Assembly: GCA_041392125.1 (NCBI GenBank)
Contig: JAWKMR010000007.1
Coordinates: forward strand, 62,001 to 126,000
Reading direction: 5' to 3'
From: Halomarinibacterium sp041392125
GTDB taxonomy: Bacteria; Bacteroidota; Bacteroidia; Flavobacteriales; Flavobacteriaceae
Length of the DNA: 64,000 bases
The position numbers and the translations under genes are program-made. The notes below the pieces were generated by a model. It did not search any database. It saw only the letters and a program-made list of their open reading frames with translations, and had not been told where the DNA came from. This document shows, piece by piece, positions 6,873-14,051 of the stretch (the first letter of the stretch is position 1; each line of letters starts with the position of its first letter).

Positions 6873-8197
6873 TGAATATTGCAAAAGAAATAGGAAAGGC
6901 TTTTTTTATAGGATCCCTCATCTTTATCGTGGTGGGGGTGATAGAATACCTCAATGGCTGGCAGATTCATTCCGGTAAAGAGCTGTTGTTTCGCTTTGTT
7001 ACCAATCAGATCTATTCGGTATCGCTCTACATGGCCAATGCCTTTTTCTTTTACTTCATCCTTAATCGTTATGCCGGAGCGTGGTTTAGAATCCAGCATC
7101 TAACCAAAGGAATTCTGGGATCGGTCGCCATTTCCACGGTCACCATTTTCCTGCTGCGTTTTTGTAGTGCCGTGCTTTTTGGAGGCATCTCTTTTTCTGA
7201 ATTTATCGCCAACGAACGTCCGATATTCTATTATGTTACCCTGCTCATTTCAGTGGTGGTAACCAGTATTTTTTATGCGGTGTACTACTATCGCTACATC
7301 CAGGAACGAAAGGTTAAGGAACAAAAGATTATAGCAGGAACAGCCTCGGCACAATTTGATGCCTTAAAGAATCAGTTGGACCCGCATTTCTTGTTCAACA
7401 GCTTAAATGTGCTTACCAGTCTTATTGAGGAAAACCCGGAGGCCGCTACCAAATTTACCACCTCCCTTTCCAAGGTATACCGTTATGTATTAGAGCAAAA
7501 AAACAAGGAACTCGTTACGGTAGAAGAAGAGCTCAACTTTGCCAAACTCTATATTTCCTTACTGAAAATGCGCTTTGAAGACAGCATTGTTTTTGAAGTG
7601 CCGGAAACCCTCTCCAATCCGGAAGCCAAAGTGGTACCGTTATCGCTTCAATTGTTATTGGAGAATGCCGTAAAGCACAATCAGGTAACGCCTTCGGCAA
7701 AATTGCATATCCAAATCTATGAGGAGGCAGGGAATTTAATTATCAAGAACAATCTTCAGCCCAAAAAAGTATTGAAAGAGAGTAGTGGGGTAGGATTGCA
7801 AAACATCTATCAACGCTACCGCTTATTGACCAACCGACCCGTGTTGGTCCAAAAAAACGAAGATGCCTTTTGGGTTACCATACCCTTACTAACACAAAAA
7901 ACATCGATGATGAGCACACAAACCGAATATATTTCAGCCAAGCGCTACGAACGCGCCAAAAAGCATGTAGAAGAATTAAAAGGATTTTACATTCACTTTA
8001 GTATTTACCTTATTATGGTGCCTGTATTTGTCTTTATTAATATAAAGTCAACTTCTTTTCCTTGGGCCATTTTCCCCATTGTAGGATGGGGGATGGGCGT
8101 GATAGGGCATGCCATGGAAGTTTTCAGTTGGAATCCTTTTTTGGGAAAAGATTGGGAGGAGCGCAAGATTCGGGAATTAATGAAGGATGATGAGTAG
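6872..8197 (+). CDS. LytS/YehU-type sensor histidine kinase with C-terminal 2TM domain
   Basis: 441 residues. Four predicted membrane helices lie in the first 140 residues. A His_kinase (LytS-type) dimerisation region has PHFLFNSLN with the phospho-acceptor His at residue 172. The HATPase part has an N-box LLLENAVKHN and a G-box SGVGLQN. After about residue 345 the protein continues in frame into a 2TM domain: YERAKKHVEELKGFYIH, two membrane helices, then the terminal LGKDWEERKIRELM. The same domain is encoded as free-standing genes at 10037, 10345 and 10683, and an internal ATGATG precedes the fused copy, suggesting a gene fusion. The expected partner is the LytTR regulator at 11109. The signal sensed is unknown. 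Confidence 0.9.
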   Translation: MNIAKEIGKAFFIGSLIFIVVGVIEYLNGWQIHSGKELLFRFVTNQIYSVSLYMANAFFFYFILNRYAGAWFRIQHLTKGILGSVAISTVTIFLLRFCSAVLFGGISFSEFIANERPIFYYVTLLISVVVTSIFYAVYYYRYIQERKVKEQKIIAGTASAQFDALKNQLDPHFLFNSLNVLTSLIEENPEAATKFTTSLSKVYRYVLEQKNKELVTVEEELNFAKLYISLLKMRFEDSIVFEVPETLSNPEAKVVPLSLQLLLENAVKHNQVTPSAKLHIQIYEEAGNLIIKNNLQPKKVLKESSGVGLQNIYQRYRLLTNRPVLVQKNEDAFWVTIPLLTQKTSMMSTQTEYISAKRYERAKKHVEELKGFYIHFSIYLIMVPVFVFINIKSTSFPWAIFPIVGWGMGVIGHAMEVFSWNPFLGKDWEERKIRELMKDDE

Positions 8198-8247
8198 GCT
8201 TTCAGAAAACCTAAGTAAAAAATCTACATATAAACTATTAAATTAAA

Positions 8248-8715
8248 ATGATGAACTATTCAATCAAAATTGCATTTATAGGAGTTTTCTTCTTTTTTTC
8301 CACAGGAATTTTTGCCCAAGAAGGCAACGGTTCCTCCGAAATAGCACAAATTACCGCAACACTTACAGACTATATTGAAGGAACGGCAAACGGACAGCCC
8401 GAGCGATTGAAAAGGGCGTTTCATCCCGACTTTAATCTTTACACGGTTACCAAAGAGGATAGCTTGAGAATACGTTCGGGAGAAAAATACATTTCCAATG
8501 TGAAAGAGGGGGAAAAAGCGAATCGCGTAGGGCGAATTATCTCCATCGATTTTGAAAAAGATGCTGCCATAGCAAAAGCAGAAATAGTAATACCTGGAAA
8601 ACTCATTTTTACCGACTATTTTCTGTTGCTTAAATACGAAGGCTCTTGGAAGATCGTTCATAAAAGCTATACCTGGAGGGAAATACCTAAGAGTGCTGAA
8701 GCAAAAGAAGAATAA
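8248..8715 (+). CDS. Exported NTF2-like protein (putative lumazine-binding / SnoaL-like)
   Basis: 155 residues with a signal peptide (about 1-24, ending IFAQ). The mature part has an NTF2-like cone-fold pattern: TATLTDYIEGTANGQPERL, then FHPDFNLYTV, and at the end ...YFLLLKYEGSWKIVHKSY. This resembles the Lumazine_bd_2/DUF4440-type proteins common in Bacteroidota. Such proteins are often small-molecule binding or of unknown function; no catalytic residues can be assigned. It sits 50 bp after the kinase gene and about 17 bp before the hydrolase gene, with which it probably forms a unit. Confidence 0.72.
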   Translation: MMNYSIKIAFIGVFFFFSTGIFAQEGNGSSEIAQITATLTDYIEGTANGQPERLKRAFHPDFNLYTVTKEDSLRIRSGEKYISNVKEGEKANRVGRIISIDFEKDAAIAKAEIVIPGKLIFTDYFLLLKYEGSWKIVHKSYTWREIPKSAEAKEE

Positions 8716-8732
8716 GCCGGGGTATTTTGAAA

Positions 8733-9884
8733 ATGAAGCTAAACCTGCCTTACCTCCTTGTTTTATGTTTGGTATTAATCTCCCGAAGCGTTTTTGCAGG
8801 GGAATATTTTCAATCATCCTCTGTAAGTGATTCCACAATGGCAATTGGCACGCAGCAATTTTACTGGGAAGATAAAACCAGACTGGATGCGTATTATGGA
8901 GGAACCCGAAAAGTAAATGTGCAGGTGTGGTATCCCAGTGATGCAGTGCTGGAAGAAACCCCAAAAACACCCTACGTACTTTTTGGCGACCAACTTTTTA
9001 ACTCGTTCCATAATTGGAGCAAGGAAGATGTGGAAAGGGTACAAAAAATACAAACAGGGTCTTTTTTGGGGTCTAACATAAAACCGGATGCAGGAAGCTT
9101 TCCTTTGTTAGTGTTTTCTCCCAGTCTGGGCGGAAACTTGAGTTATTATACTTACTATGCTGAATATTTTGCAAAACGGGGCTACATGGTTATGGGGGTA
9201 AATCACCTCTATGAAAGCGAAGCAATTGTCTATGATCGCAATGTATATTTGGCAAATACTCAATTCTATGATCGTTTAAAATCGCTTAAAATACCCGAGG
9301 AAATAACGGCAGACGAATATCGGGAGCAAATGGGAGCTCGGCAGATGGTTTTGGCGCAAGATATGGTCTTTGCTGTAGATCAACTAATTGCGAACACAGA
9401 AATAGGAAAATTGATTGATGCTGAAAGAATAGGTGTTTTTGGACATTCTATAGGCGGTTCGGCAGCTATTTATTCATCGCTTCTCGATCATCGTATAAAA
9501 GCAGTTATTGATTTGGATGGAACTCCCCCTACCATAGCTTTAACAAACGGAATTAATGTGCCATTTCTCTTTATAGAAGACCTAACCGATTATAAGAATC
9601 ATGCAGGGTATGCAAAAATGCATCAGCGGAGAAATGATTTTTGTACTCAAAACAAAGCCCCTTCTTGGCGAATATTGATCAAAGGATTTAGTCATAATAG
9701 CTTTCTCGACAGTAGTTATTACCTTGCTGAAGATTCCATGACCATGGCTGCTGAACAGGAGAAATTAGATTTGGTATTGAAGCATATGAACCAATTTCTA
9801 GCGTATTATCTTCTGAAGCTTACCACAGGAACTCTTACATTTATAACAACAGAAAAAGAAGAAGTTTTTACATTTGATAAATAG
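8733..9884 (+). CDS. Exported alpha/beta hydrolase (PAF-acetylhydrolase-like)
   Basis: 383 residues from the ATG at 8733; an in-frame TTG at 8727 is less likely. A signal peptide covers about 1-22. The fold shows an early ...FPLLVFSPSLGG oxyanion strand, the nucleophile elbow GHSIGGSAA (G-x-S-x-G), an acid on the strand DLDGTPP, and a late histidine in FSHNSF. This resembles platelet-activating-factor acetylhydrolase/lipase-like esterases; the substrate is unknown. It follows the NTF2-like gene closely and lies between the kinase and its regulator, so it may be a target, a signal modifier or an unrelated insertion. A 150-bp gap with a likely new promoter follows. Confidence 0.8.
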   Translation: MKLNLPYLLVLCLVLISRSVFAGEYFQSSSVSDSTMAIGTQQFYWEDKTRLDAYYGGTRKVNVQVWYPSDAVLEETPKTPYVLFGDQLFNSFHNWSKEDVERVQKIQTGSFLGSNIKPDAGSFPLLVFSPSLGGNLSYYTYYAEYFAKRGYMVMGVNHLYESEAIVYDRNVYLANTQFYDRLKSLKIPEEITADEYREQMGARQMVLAQDMVFAVDQLIANTEIGKLIDAERIGVFGHSIGGSAAIYSSLLDHRIKAVIDLDGTPPTIALTNGINVPFLFIEDLTDYKNHAGYAKMHQRRNDFCTQNKAPSWRILIKGFSHNSFLDSSYYLAEDSMTMAAEQEKLDLVLKHMNQFLAYYLLKLTTGTLTFITTEKEEVFTFDK

Positions 9885-10002
9885 AGAGGTTTCTTTAGGA
9901 ATATGTTTTGTAGAAACCGTGTAGCATACCAAAGAAAACACAATTGAGAAGCTAGTTTTGACACTTCAGTAAAAAGAAATTTTATTTATAAACAGGCAGC
10001 AA

Positions 10003-10010
10003 TAGCTTTG
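10003..10010 (+). promoter_or_regulatory. Predicted -7 box (TAnnTTTG) for the 2TM genes
   Basis: TAGCTTTG matches the Bacteroidota -7 consensus and lies 27 bp before the ATG at 10037. No clear TTG sits at the usual distance upstream, so the call is moderate. Confidence 0.45.
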
Positions 10011-10036
10011 TTCTATTAATTTAAAGTAACCGAATA

Positions 10037-10354
10037 ATGTCTTTAAACACTAACGAATCTAGAGAAAACCGGTACCTGCGTGCCAAAGAACGCGTAGCCG
10101 AGATGAAAAAGTTCTACACCGGATTAGTATTTTATGTCATTTTTATCTCCTTTTTAGGTTGGTTTAATTATTATACCAATCAGTGGCGTTATATGTGGTT
10201 TTTATGGGCTGCCTTTGGATGGGGTATCGGGATCGTATTTCAGGCAGCAAAAGCCTTTAACTGGACCCCTTTTATGAACAAAGACTGGGAAGAAAAGAAG
10301 ATTAAAGAATTGATGGACAAAGAAGAAGATTTTAAAAACGAACGATGGAATTAA
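10037..10354 (+). CDS. 2TM domain protein (first of three)
   Basis: 105 residues: RYLRAKERVAEMKKFYTGL, a membrane helix, the turn NYYTNQWRYMWF, a second helix with a GWGIG core, then NWTPFMNKDWEEKKIKELM. This is the 2TM domain fused to the kinase at 6872-8197, and the match is close. In many Bacteroidota the domain occurs beside LytTR-type kinases; its biochemical role is not known to me. Its end overlaps the next gene's start region. Confidence 0.88.
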   Translation: MSLNTNESRENRYLRAKERVAEMKKFYTGLVFYVIFISFLGWFNYYTNQWRYMWFLWAAFGWGIGIVFQAAKAFNWTPFMNKDWEEKKIKELMDKEEDFKNERWN

Positions 10355-10692
10355 TGGAAGAACAACAGCACCAACGCTATCAAAAGGCCCTAAAAATAGT
10401 AAAGCGGCAAAAGGCGTTTTATAGACATCTTATTGTGTATCTGGTCATTATGATGGCTTTGTTTGTAATGCGTTATTTTATCTTTCCAAAAATAGGGTAC
10501 TATTATGAAGACCAAGGATTTAAAGACTGGCTCAATTGGAATACCTATGGGTTAGCAGCCGTTTGGCTCATCGCTATTATAATACAAGGAATTGTGGTTT
10601 TTAAATCGAAAACAATAAGCAATTGGGAAGAAAATAAAATACAAGAAATACTCTCTAAAGAAGAAATTAACAACAATCAAAAATGGAAATAA
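10345..10692 (+). CDS. 2TM domain protein (second of three)
   Basis: 115 residues: RYQKALKIVKRQKAFYRHL, two membrane helices separated by a longer loop with a FPKIGYYYEDQ segment, and the terminal WEENKIQEIL. It is more diverged than its neighbours. The first ATG (10345) overlaps the previous gene by 10 bp. An internal ATG at 10354 would instead give the one-base TAATG overlap seen at several other junctions here and may be the true start. Confidence 0.85.
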   Translation: MELMEEQQHQRYQKALKIVKRQKAFYRHLIVYLVIMMALFVMRYFIFPKIGYYYEDQGFKDWLNWNTYGLAAVWLIAIIIQGIVVFKSKTISNWEENKIQEILSKEEINNNQKWK

Positions 10693-11027
10693 ACGCTATG
10701 GAATTTAATGAAAACAAATATGAGCGTGCCAAAAAAAAAGTAAAAGAAATTAAAGGATTTTACACACACCTCACAGTGTATATTTTGGTAAACCTTTTTT
10801 TACTACTAGCGCAAATGGGCTTATTTAGTGGTAGCTTTATGCAGGGTTTGCCAACCTGGGGGCATTTTACAACGCCTTTTTTCTGGGGAATTGGCTTGGC
10901 ATTTCACGCCCTTCATGTATTCAAAGATAATTTCACATTTCTGAGGCAATGGGAAGAAAGAAAGATTAAAGAATTTATGGAAAAAGAAGAAAATGAGTAT
11001 AAAAATACGTTTGATAAAGATTTCTGA
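10683..11027 (+). CDS. 2TM domain protein (third of three)
   Basis: 114 residues: KYERAKKKVKEIKGFYTHL, two membrane helices (LTVYILVNLFLLLAQ and a FFWGIGLAFHAL helix), and the terminal RQWEERKIKEFM. The start is either 10683 (overlapping the previous gene by 10 bp) or 10698, six bases after its stop. It ends 82 bp before the LytTR regulator, separated from it by a short tandem repeat. Confidence 0.87.
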   Translation: MEINAMEFNENKYERAKKKVKEIKGFYTHLTVYILVNLFLLLAQMGLFSGSFMQGLPTWGHFTTPFFWGIGLAFHALHVFKDNFTFLRQWEERKIKEFMEKEENEYKNTFDKDF

Positions 11028-11036
11028 ATTGAAATC

Positions 11037-11100
11037 CACTAATCTAACAATCCAACAATCCAATAATCCAATAATCTAATAATCCAACAATCCAAAAATC
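11037..11100. repeat. Degenerate 9-bp tandem repeat (aacaatcca-like)
   Basis: A run of aatctaac, aatccaaca, aatccaata and related units fills the gap between the last 2TM gene and the response regulator, forming most of the latter's leader. A similar run (caatcgaacaatcgaac) is at 5808-5829, before the island. Confidence 0.75.
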
Positions 11101-11108
11101 TAACGCCC

Positions 11109-11864
11109 ATGAAAGTGCTCATTATTGAAGATGAAAAACCCGCCGCCCGCCGTCTGGAACGCATGCTGGAACGTTTGGATGTTTCGGTAAGCACCATGCT
11201 GCATAGTGTGGCAGAAGCAGTTGAATGGTTTACAACCAATCCGCATCCCGATCTCATCTTTTTGGACATTCAGTTAAGCGACGGACTTTCTTTCGAGATT
11301 TTTGACGCAATACAAGTGAAAAGCGCCATTATATTTACCACTGCTTATGATGAATATGCCTTGCAGGCCTTCAAATTAAATAGTATTGATTACCTGTTGA
11401 AACCTATTGATGATGAAGAACTTGCCATAGCAGTTAACAAATACAGAGAACGGATGCCCAAAGGGCAAAACGTGCAACTCAATTTTGAAGATATTAAAAA
11501 ACTACTTACCAATCCTGTAGAGCGAGAGTACAAGCAGCGCTTCACAACGAAAATAGGACAACATATTAAAATGATAGCGGTAGATGAAATAGAGTGTTTC
11601 TATAGCGAGAATAAAGGCACCTATGCCCACACGTTTGAAGGGAGAGATTACCTTTTAGATACCACCCTAGAGCAGTTAGAAGAGGAATTGTCTCCCAAAG
11701 TATTCTTCCGTATCAATCGAAAATTCTATGTCAATATTAACGGGATTAAAGATATTATTAGCTATACCAATAGCAGGCTTCAGTTAAAACTGCAAAGCTA
11801 TAAAGACGATGAGGTAATTGTAGCCCGTGAGCGGGTTCGGGATTTTAAGTTGTGGTTGGAGTAA
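11109..11864 (+). CDS. LytTR-family response regulator
   Basis: 251 residues. The receiver domain (about 1-115) has IIEDE for Mg binding, the phospho-acceptor Asp at residue 53 (FLDIQLSDG), the TTAYD switch and LLKPI with the conserved Lys. A LytTR DNA-binding domain covers about 145-245 (YSENKGTYAHT, FFRINRKFYVNI). This is the expected output partner of the LytS-like kinase at 6872-8197; kinase and regulator bracket the NTF2-like, hydrolase and 2TM genes. No LytTR operator pair was identified by eye. Confidence 0.93.
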   Translation: MKVLIIEDEKPAARRLERMLERLDVSVSTMLHSVAEAVEWFTTNPHPDLIFLDIQLSDGLSFEIFDAIQVKSAIIFTTAYDEYALQAFKLNSIDYLLKPIDDEELAIAVNKYRERMPKGQNVQLNFEDIKKLLTNPVEREYKQRFTTKIGQHIKMIAVDEIECFYSENKGTYAHTFEGRDYLLDTTLEQLEEELSPKVFFRINRKFYVNINGIKDIISYTNSRLQLKLQSYKDDEVIVARERVRDFKLWLE

Positions 11865-11880
11865 AAAGTACCCCGGTATG

Positions 11881-13986
11881 CTAACTAATAAAATTCCAGA
11901 TGTTTTTAAATTGGACCAACTGTGTATAAGTACTTAAAATAGCAGCATTATTGGGCTTTTGTAAGGCAGGATCGTCTTTAAGCACTAGCATCGCATAACC
12001 TCGGGCAATTTTCAAAATTTCACTGTCTTTTACAATATCAGCAATGCGAAGATTCAAAATTCCGCTTTGTTGGGTACCCATTATGTCACCGGGGCCGCGC
12101 AACTTTAAATCTACTTCACTTATTTCAAAACCATCGTGGGTTCGCACCATAGTTTCCAATCGTGTTTTGGCATCTTCTGAAAGCTTGTGGCCGGTCATTA
12201 AAATACAGTAGCTTTGTTCCGCTCCGCGCCCAACACGCCCCCGAAGTTGGTGTAATTGTGATAACCCAAAGCGTTCGGCGCTTTCTATCACCATGACGGA
12301 AGCATTGGGCACATTTACCCCAACTTCAATGACGGTGGTTGCGACCATAATTTGCGTTTCTCCTCTTACAAAGCGATCCATTTCATAATCTTTATCGGCT
12401 GACTTCATTTTCCCATGAACGATTGAAATTTGATAGTGGGGGAGTGGAAACTCCCTCGAAATACTTTCATACCCATCCATCAAATCTTTATAATCCAACG
12501 CCTCACTTTCCTGAATTAATGGGTACACAATATACACTTGTCTTCCCTTGGCAATTTCCTCCTTTAAAAACTTAAAAACTTTTAGCCGGTTAGCGTCAAA
12601 TCGATGCACGGTTTTTATCTCTTTTCTCCCTGGTGGAAGTTCGTCAATCACACTCACATCCAGGTCGCCATACACACTCATGGCGAGGGTGCGGGGGATA
12701 GGGGTGGCGGTCATGATTAAGATGTTGGGAGGCTGCACATTTTTGTGCCATAATTTACTGCGTTGTGCCACTCCAAAACGATGTTGTTCATCCACGATTG
12801 CCAGTCCTAAATTTTTAAATTGAACGGTATCTTCCAGCAGGGCATGGGTGCCAACGAGCAGCTGTAAAGACCCATTTTGAAGGTTTTGGTGAATTTCTTT
12901 TCTTTCTGAAGTAGAAGTTGAACCAGTAAGCAATGAAATACTGATATTCAATTTGTTACACCATTCAACTAAATGGATATAGTGTTGAACTGACAAAATT
13001 TCAGTAGGCGCCATTAAACACCCTTGAAAACCGTTGTCAAGTGCTATTAATAGGGACATGAAGGCTACAATCGTCTTTCCCGAACCCACATCTCCTTGCA
13101 ATAAGCGATTCATTTGGGAAGGCTGCCCTAAGTCGTGACGAATTTCTTTGATTACTCGCTGCTGTGCTTTGGTTAACCGGAAGGGTAAATGTTTGTTAAA
13201 AAAGGTATTGAAATAGTCTCCCACTTTTGAAAAAGTATATCCCTTTATTTTCGTTTTATGCATTATATTTTTTCTGATTAACTGCAATTGGATATAGAAT
13301 AATTCTTCAAATTTTAGTCGGTATTGTGCCCTTGCTAATAGGGTGGTACTTTTCGGAAAATGAATGTTAAAAAGGGCTTCGTTTTTAGAGAGTAATTTTA
13401 GGGGTTGTAATACCTCTTGTGAAAGACTTTCGGAGAACTTATTTTGAGATTCCAAAAAAAGGTTTTGTAGCAGGGTGCTAATTACTTTATTGGTAATGCC
13501 ACTACTGGATAACTTTTCGGTAGAAGGGTAAATGGGTTGCATGGCAGATCGCAAACTTTTTTCGTGGTCTTCCAATATTTCTAATTCGGGATGTGGCATG
13601 GAGAAAGTCCCATTAAACCAATGGGTCTTTCCAAAAGCAACATAAGGGGTGTTCAGTTTTAAATTTTCCCGTATCCATTTATGCCCCCGAAACCACACCA
13701 ATTCCATTTGTCCCGTATCGTCCATAAAGGTGGCTACCAAACGTTTCCCGCGTTTTTGTTCCACCGTTTTTATATGGATAATCTTTCCAATAATCTGAAC
13801 TTCGGCATTGGTTTTTTGGAGCTCGGCTATTTTGTAGTATTTAGTGCGGTCTAAATACCTATTAGGAAATAAATGAATTAAATCTTGGAAAGTAAAAATT
13901 CCCAACTCCTTTTTCAGCAAGTCCGCTCGATTAGGCCCTACACCTTTTAAATATTCAATAGGAGTTTGGAGGAAATTGGCATTCAT
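11881..13986 (-). CDS. recG: ATP-dependent DNA helicase RecG
   Basis: 701 residues from the ATG at 13986. A longer frame to 14067 would overlap the promoter of the divergent aminopeptidase gene and adds a non-RecG extension encoded by an interspersed palindrome. RecG remodels stalled replication forks and branched DNA. It has the N-terminal wedge/OB domain (about 1-250, with YLKGVGPNRADLL near the start), Walker A GDVGSGKT, the DEQH box IVDEQHRFG, the SF2 motif MTATPIPRTLA, and the C-terminal helicase half with QLRGRVGRG. Full length, no defects seen. Convergent with the LytTR regulator (16 bp apart). Confidence 0.96.
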   Translation of the reverse strand: MNANFLQTPIEYLKGVGPNRADLLKKELGIFTFQDLIHLFPNRYLDRTKYYKIAELQKTNAEVQIIGKIIHIKTVEQKRGKRLVATFMDDTGQMELVWFRGHKWIRENLKLNTPYVAFGKTHWFNGTFSMPHPELEILEDHEKSLRSAMQPIYPSTEKLSSSGITNKVISTLLQNLFLESQNKFSESLSQEVLQPLKLLSKNEALFNIHFPKSTTLLARAQYRLKFEELFYIQLQLIRKNIMHKTKIKGYTFSKVGDYFNTFFNKHLPFRLTKAQQRVIKEIRHDLGQPSQMNRLLQGDVGSGKTIVAFMSLLIALDNGFQGCLMAPTEILSVQHYIHLVEWCNKLNISISLLTGSTSTSERKEIHQNLQNGSLQLLVGTHALLEDTVQFKNLGLAIVDEQHRFGVAQRSKLWHKNVQPPNILIMTATPIPRTLAMSVYGDLDVSVIDELPPGRKEIKTVHRFDANRLKVFKFLKEEIAKGRQVYIVYPLIQESEALDYKDLMDGYESISREFPLPHYQISIVHGKMKSADKDYEMDRFVRGETQIMVATTVIEVGVNVPNASVMVIESAERFGLSQLHQLRGRVGRGAEQSYCILMTGHKLSEDAKTRLETMVRTHDGFEISEVDLKLRGPGDIMGTQQSGILNLRIADIVKDSEILKIARGYAMLVLKDDPALQKPNNAAILSTYTQLVQFKNIWNFIS

Positions 13987-14002
13987 AAAACGAAAATAGT
14001 TA

Positions 14003-14022
14003 ATTCCTGCGAAGGCAGGAAT
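14003..14022. repeat. Small palindrome in the recG/aminopeptidase intergenic region
   Basis: ATTCCTGC-GAAG...GCAGGAAT, an 8-bp inverted repeat typical of dispersed flavobacterial elements. It lies directly upstream of the aminopeptidase -7 box and upstream of recG. Confidence 0.7.
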
Positions 14023-14039
14023 CTCATTAAGGTATTTTG

Positions 14040-14047
14040 TAGCTTTG
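14040..14047 (+). promoter_or_regulatory. Predicted -7 box (TAnnTTTG) for the M1 aminopeptidase
   Basis: TAGCTTTG ends 4 bases before the ATG at 14052. With transcription starting a few bases after the box, the mRNA would have almost no leader. Confidence 0.5.
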
Positions 14048-14051
14048 TGAG

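Noticed and set aside
8260..8970. 236-residue antisense frame under the NTF2-like and hydrolase genes
   Set aside because: It overlaps two well-supported exported proteins and shows no domain or signal.
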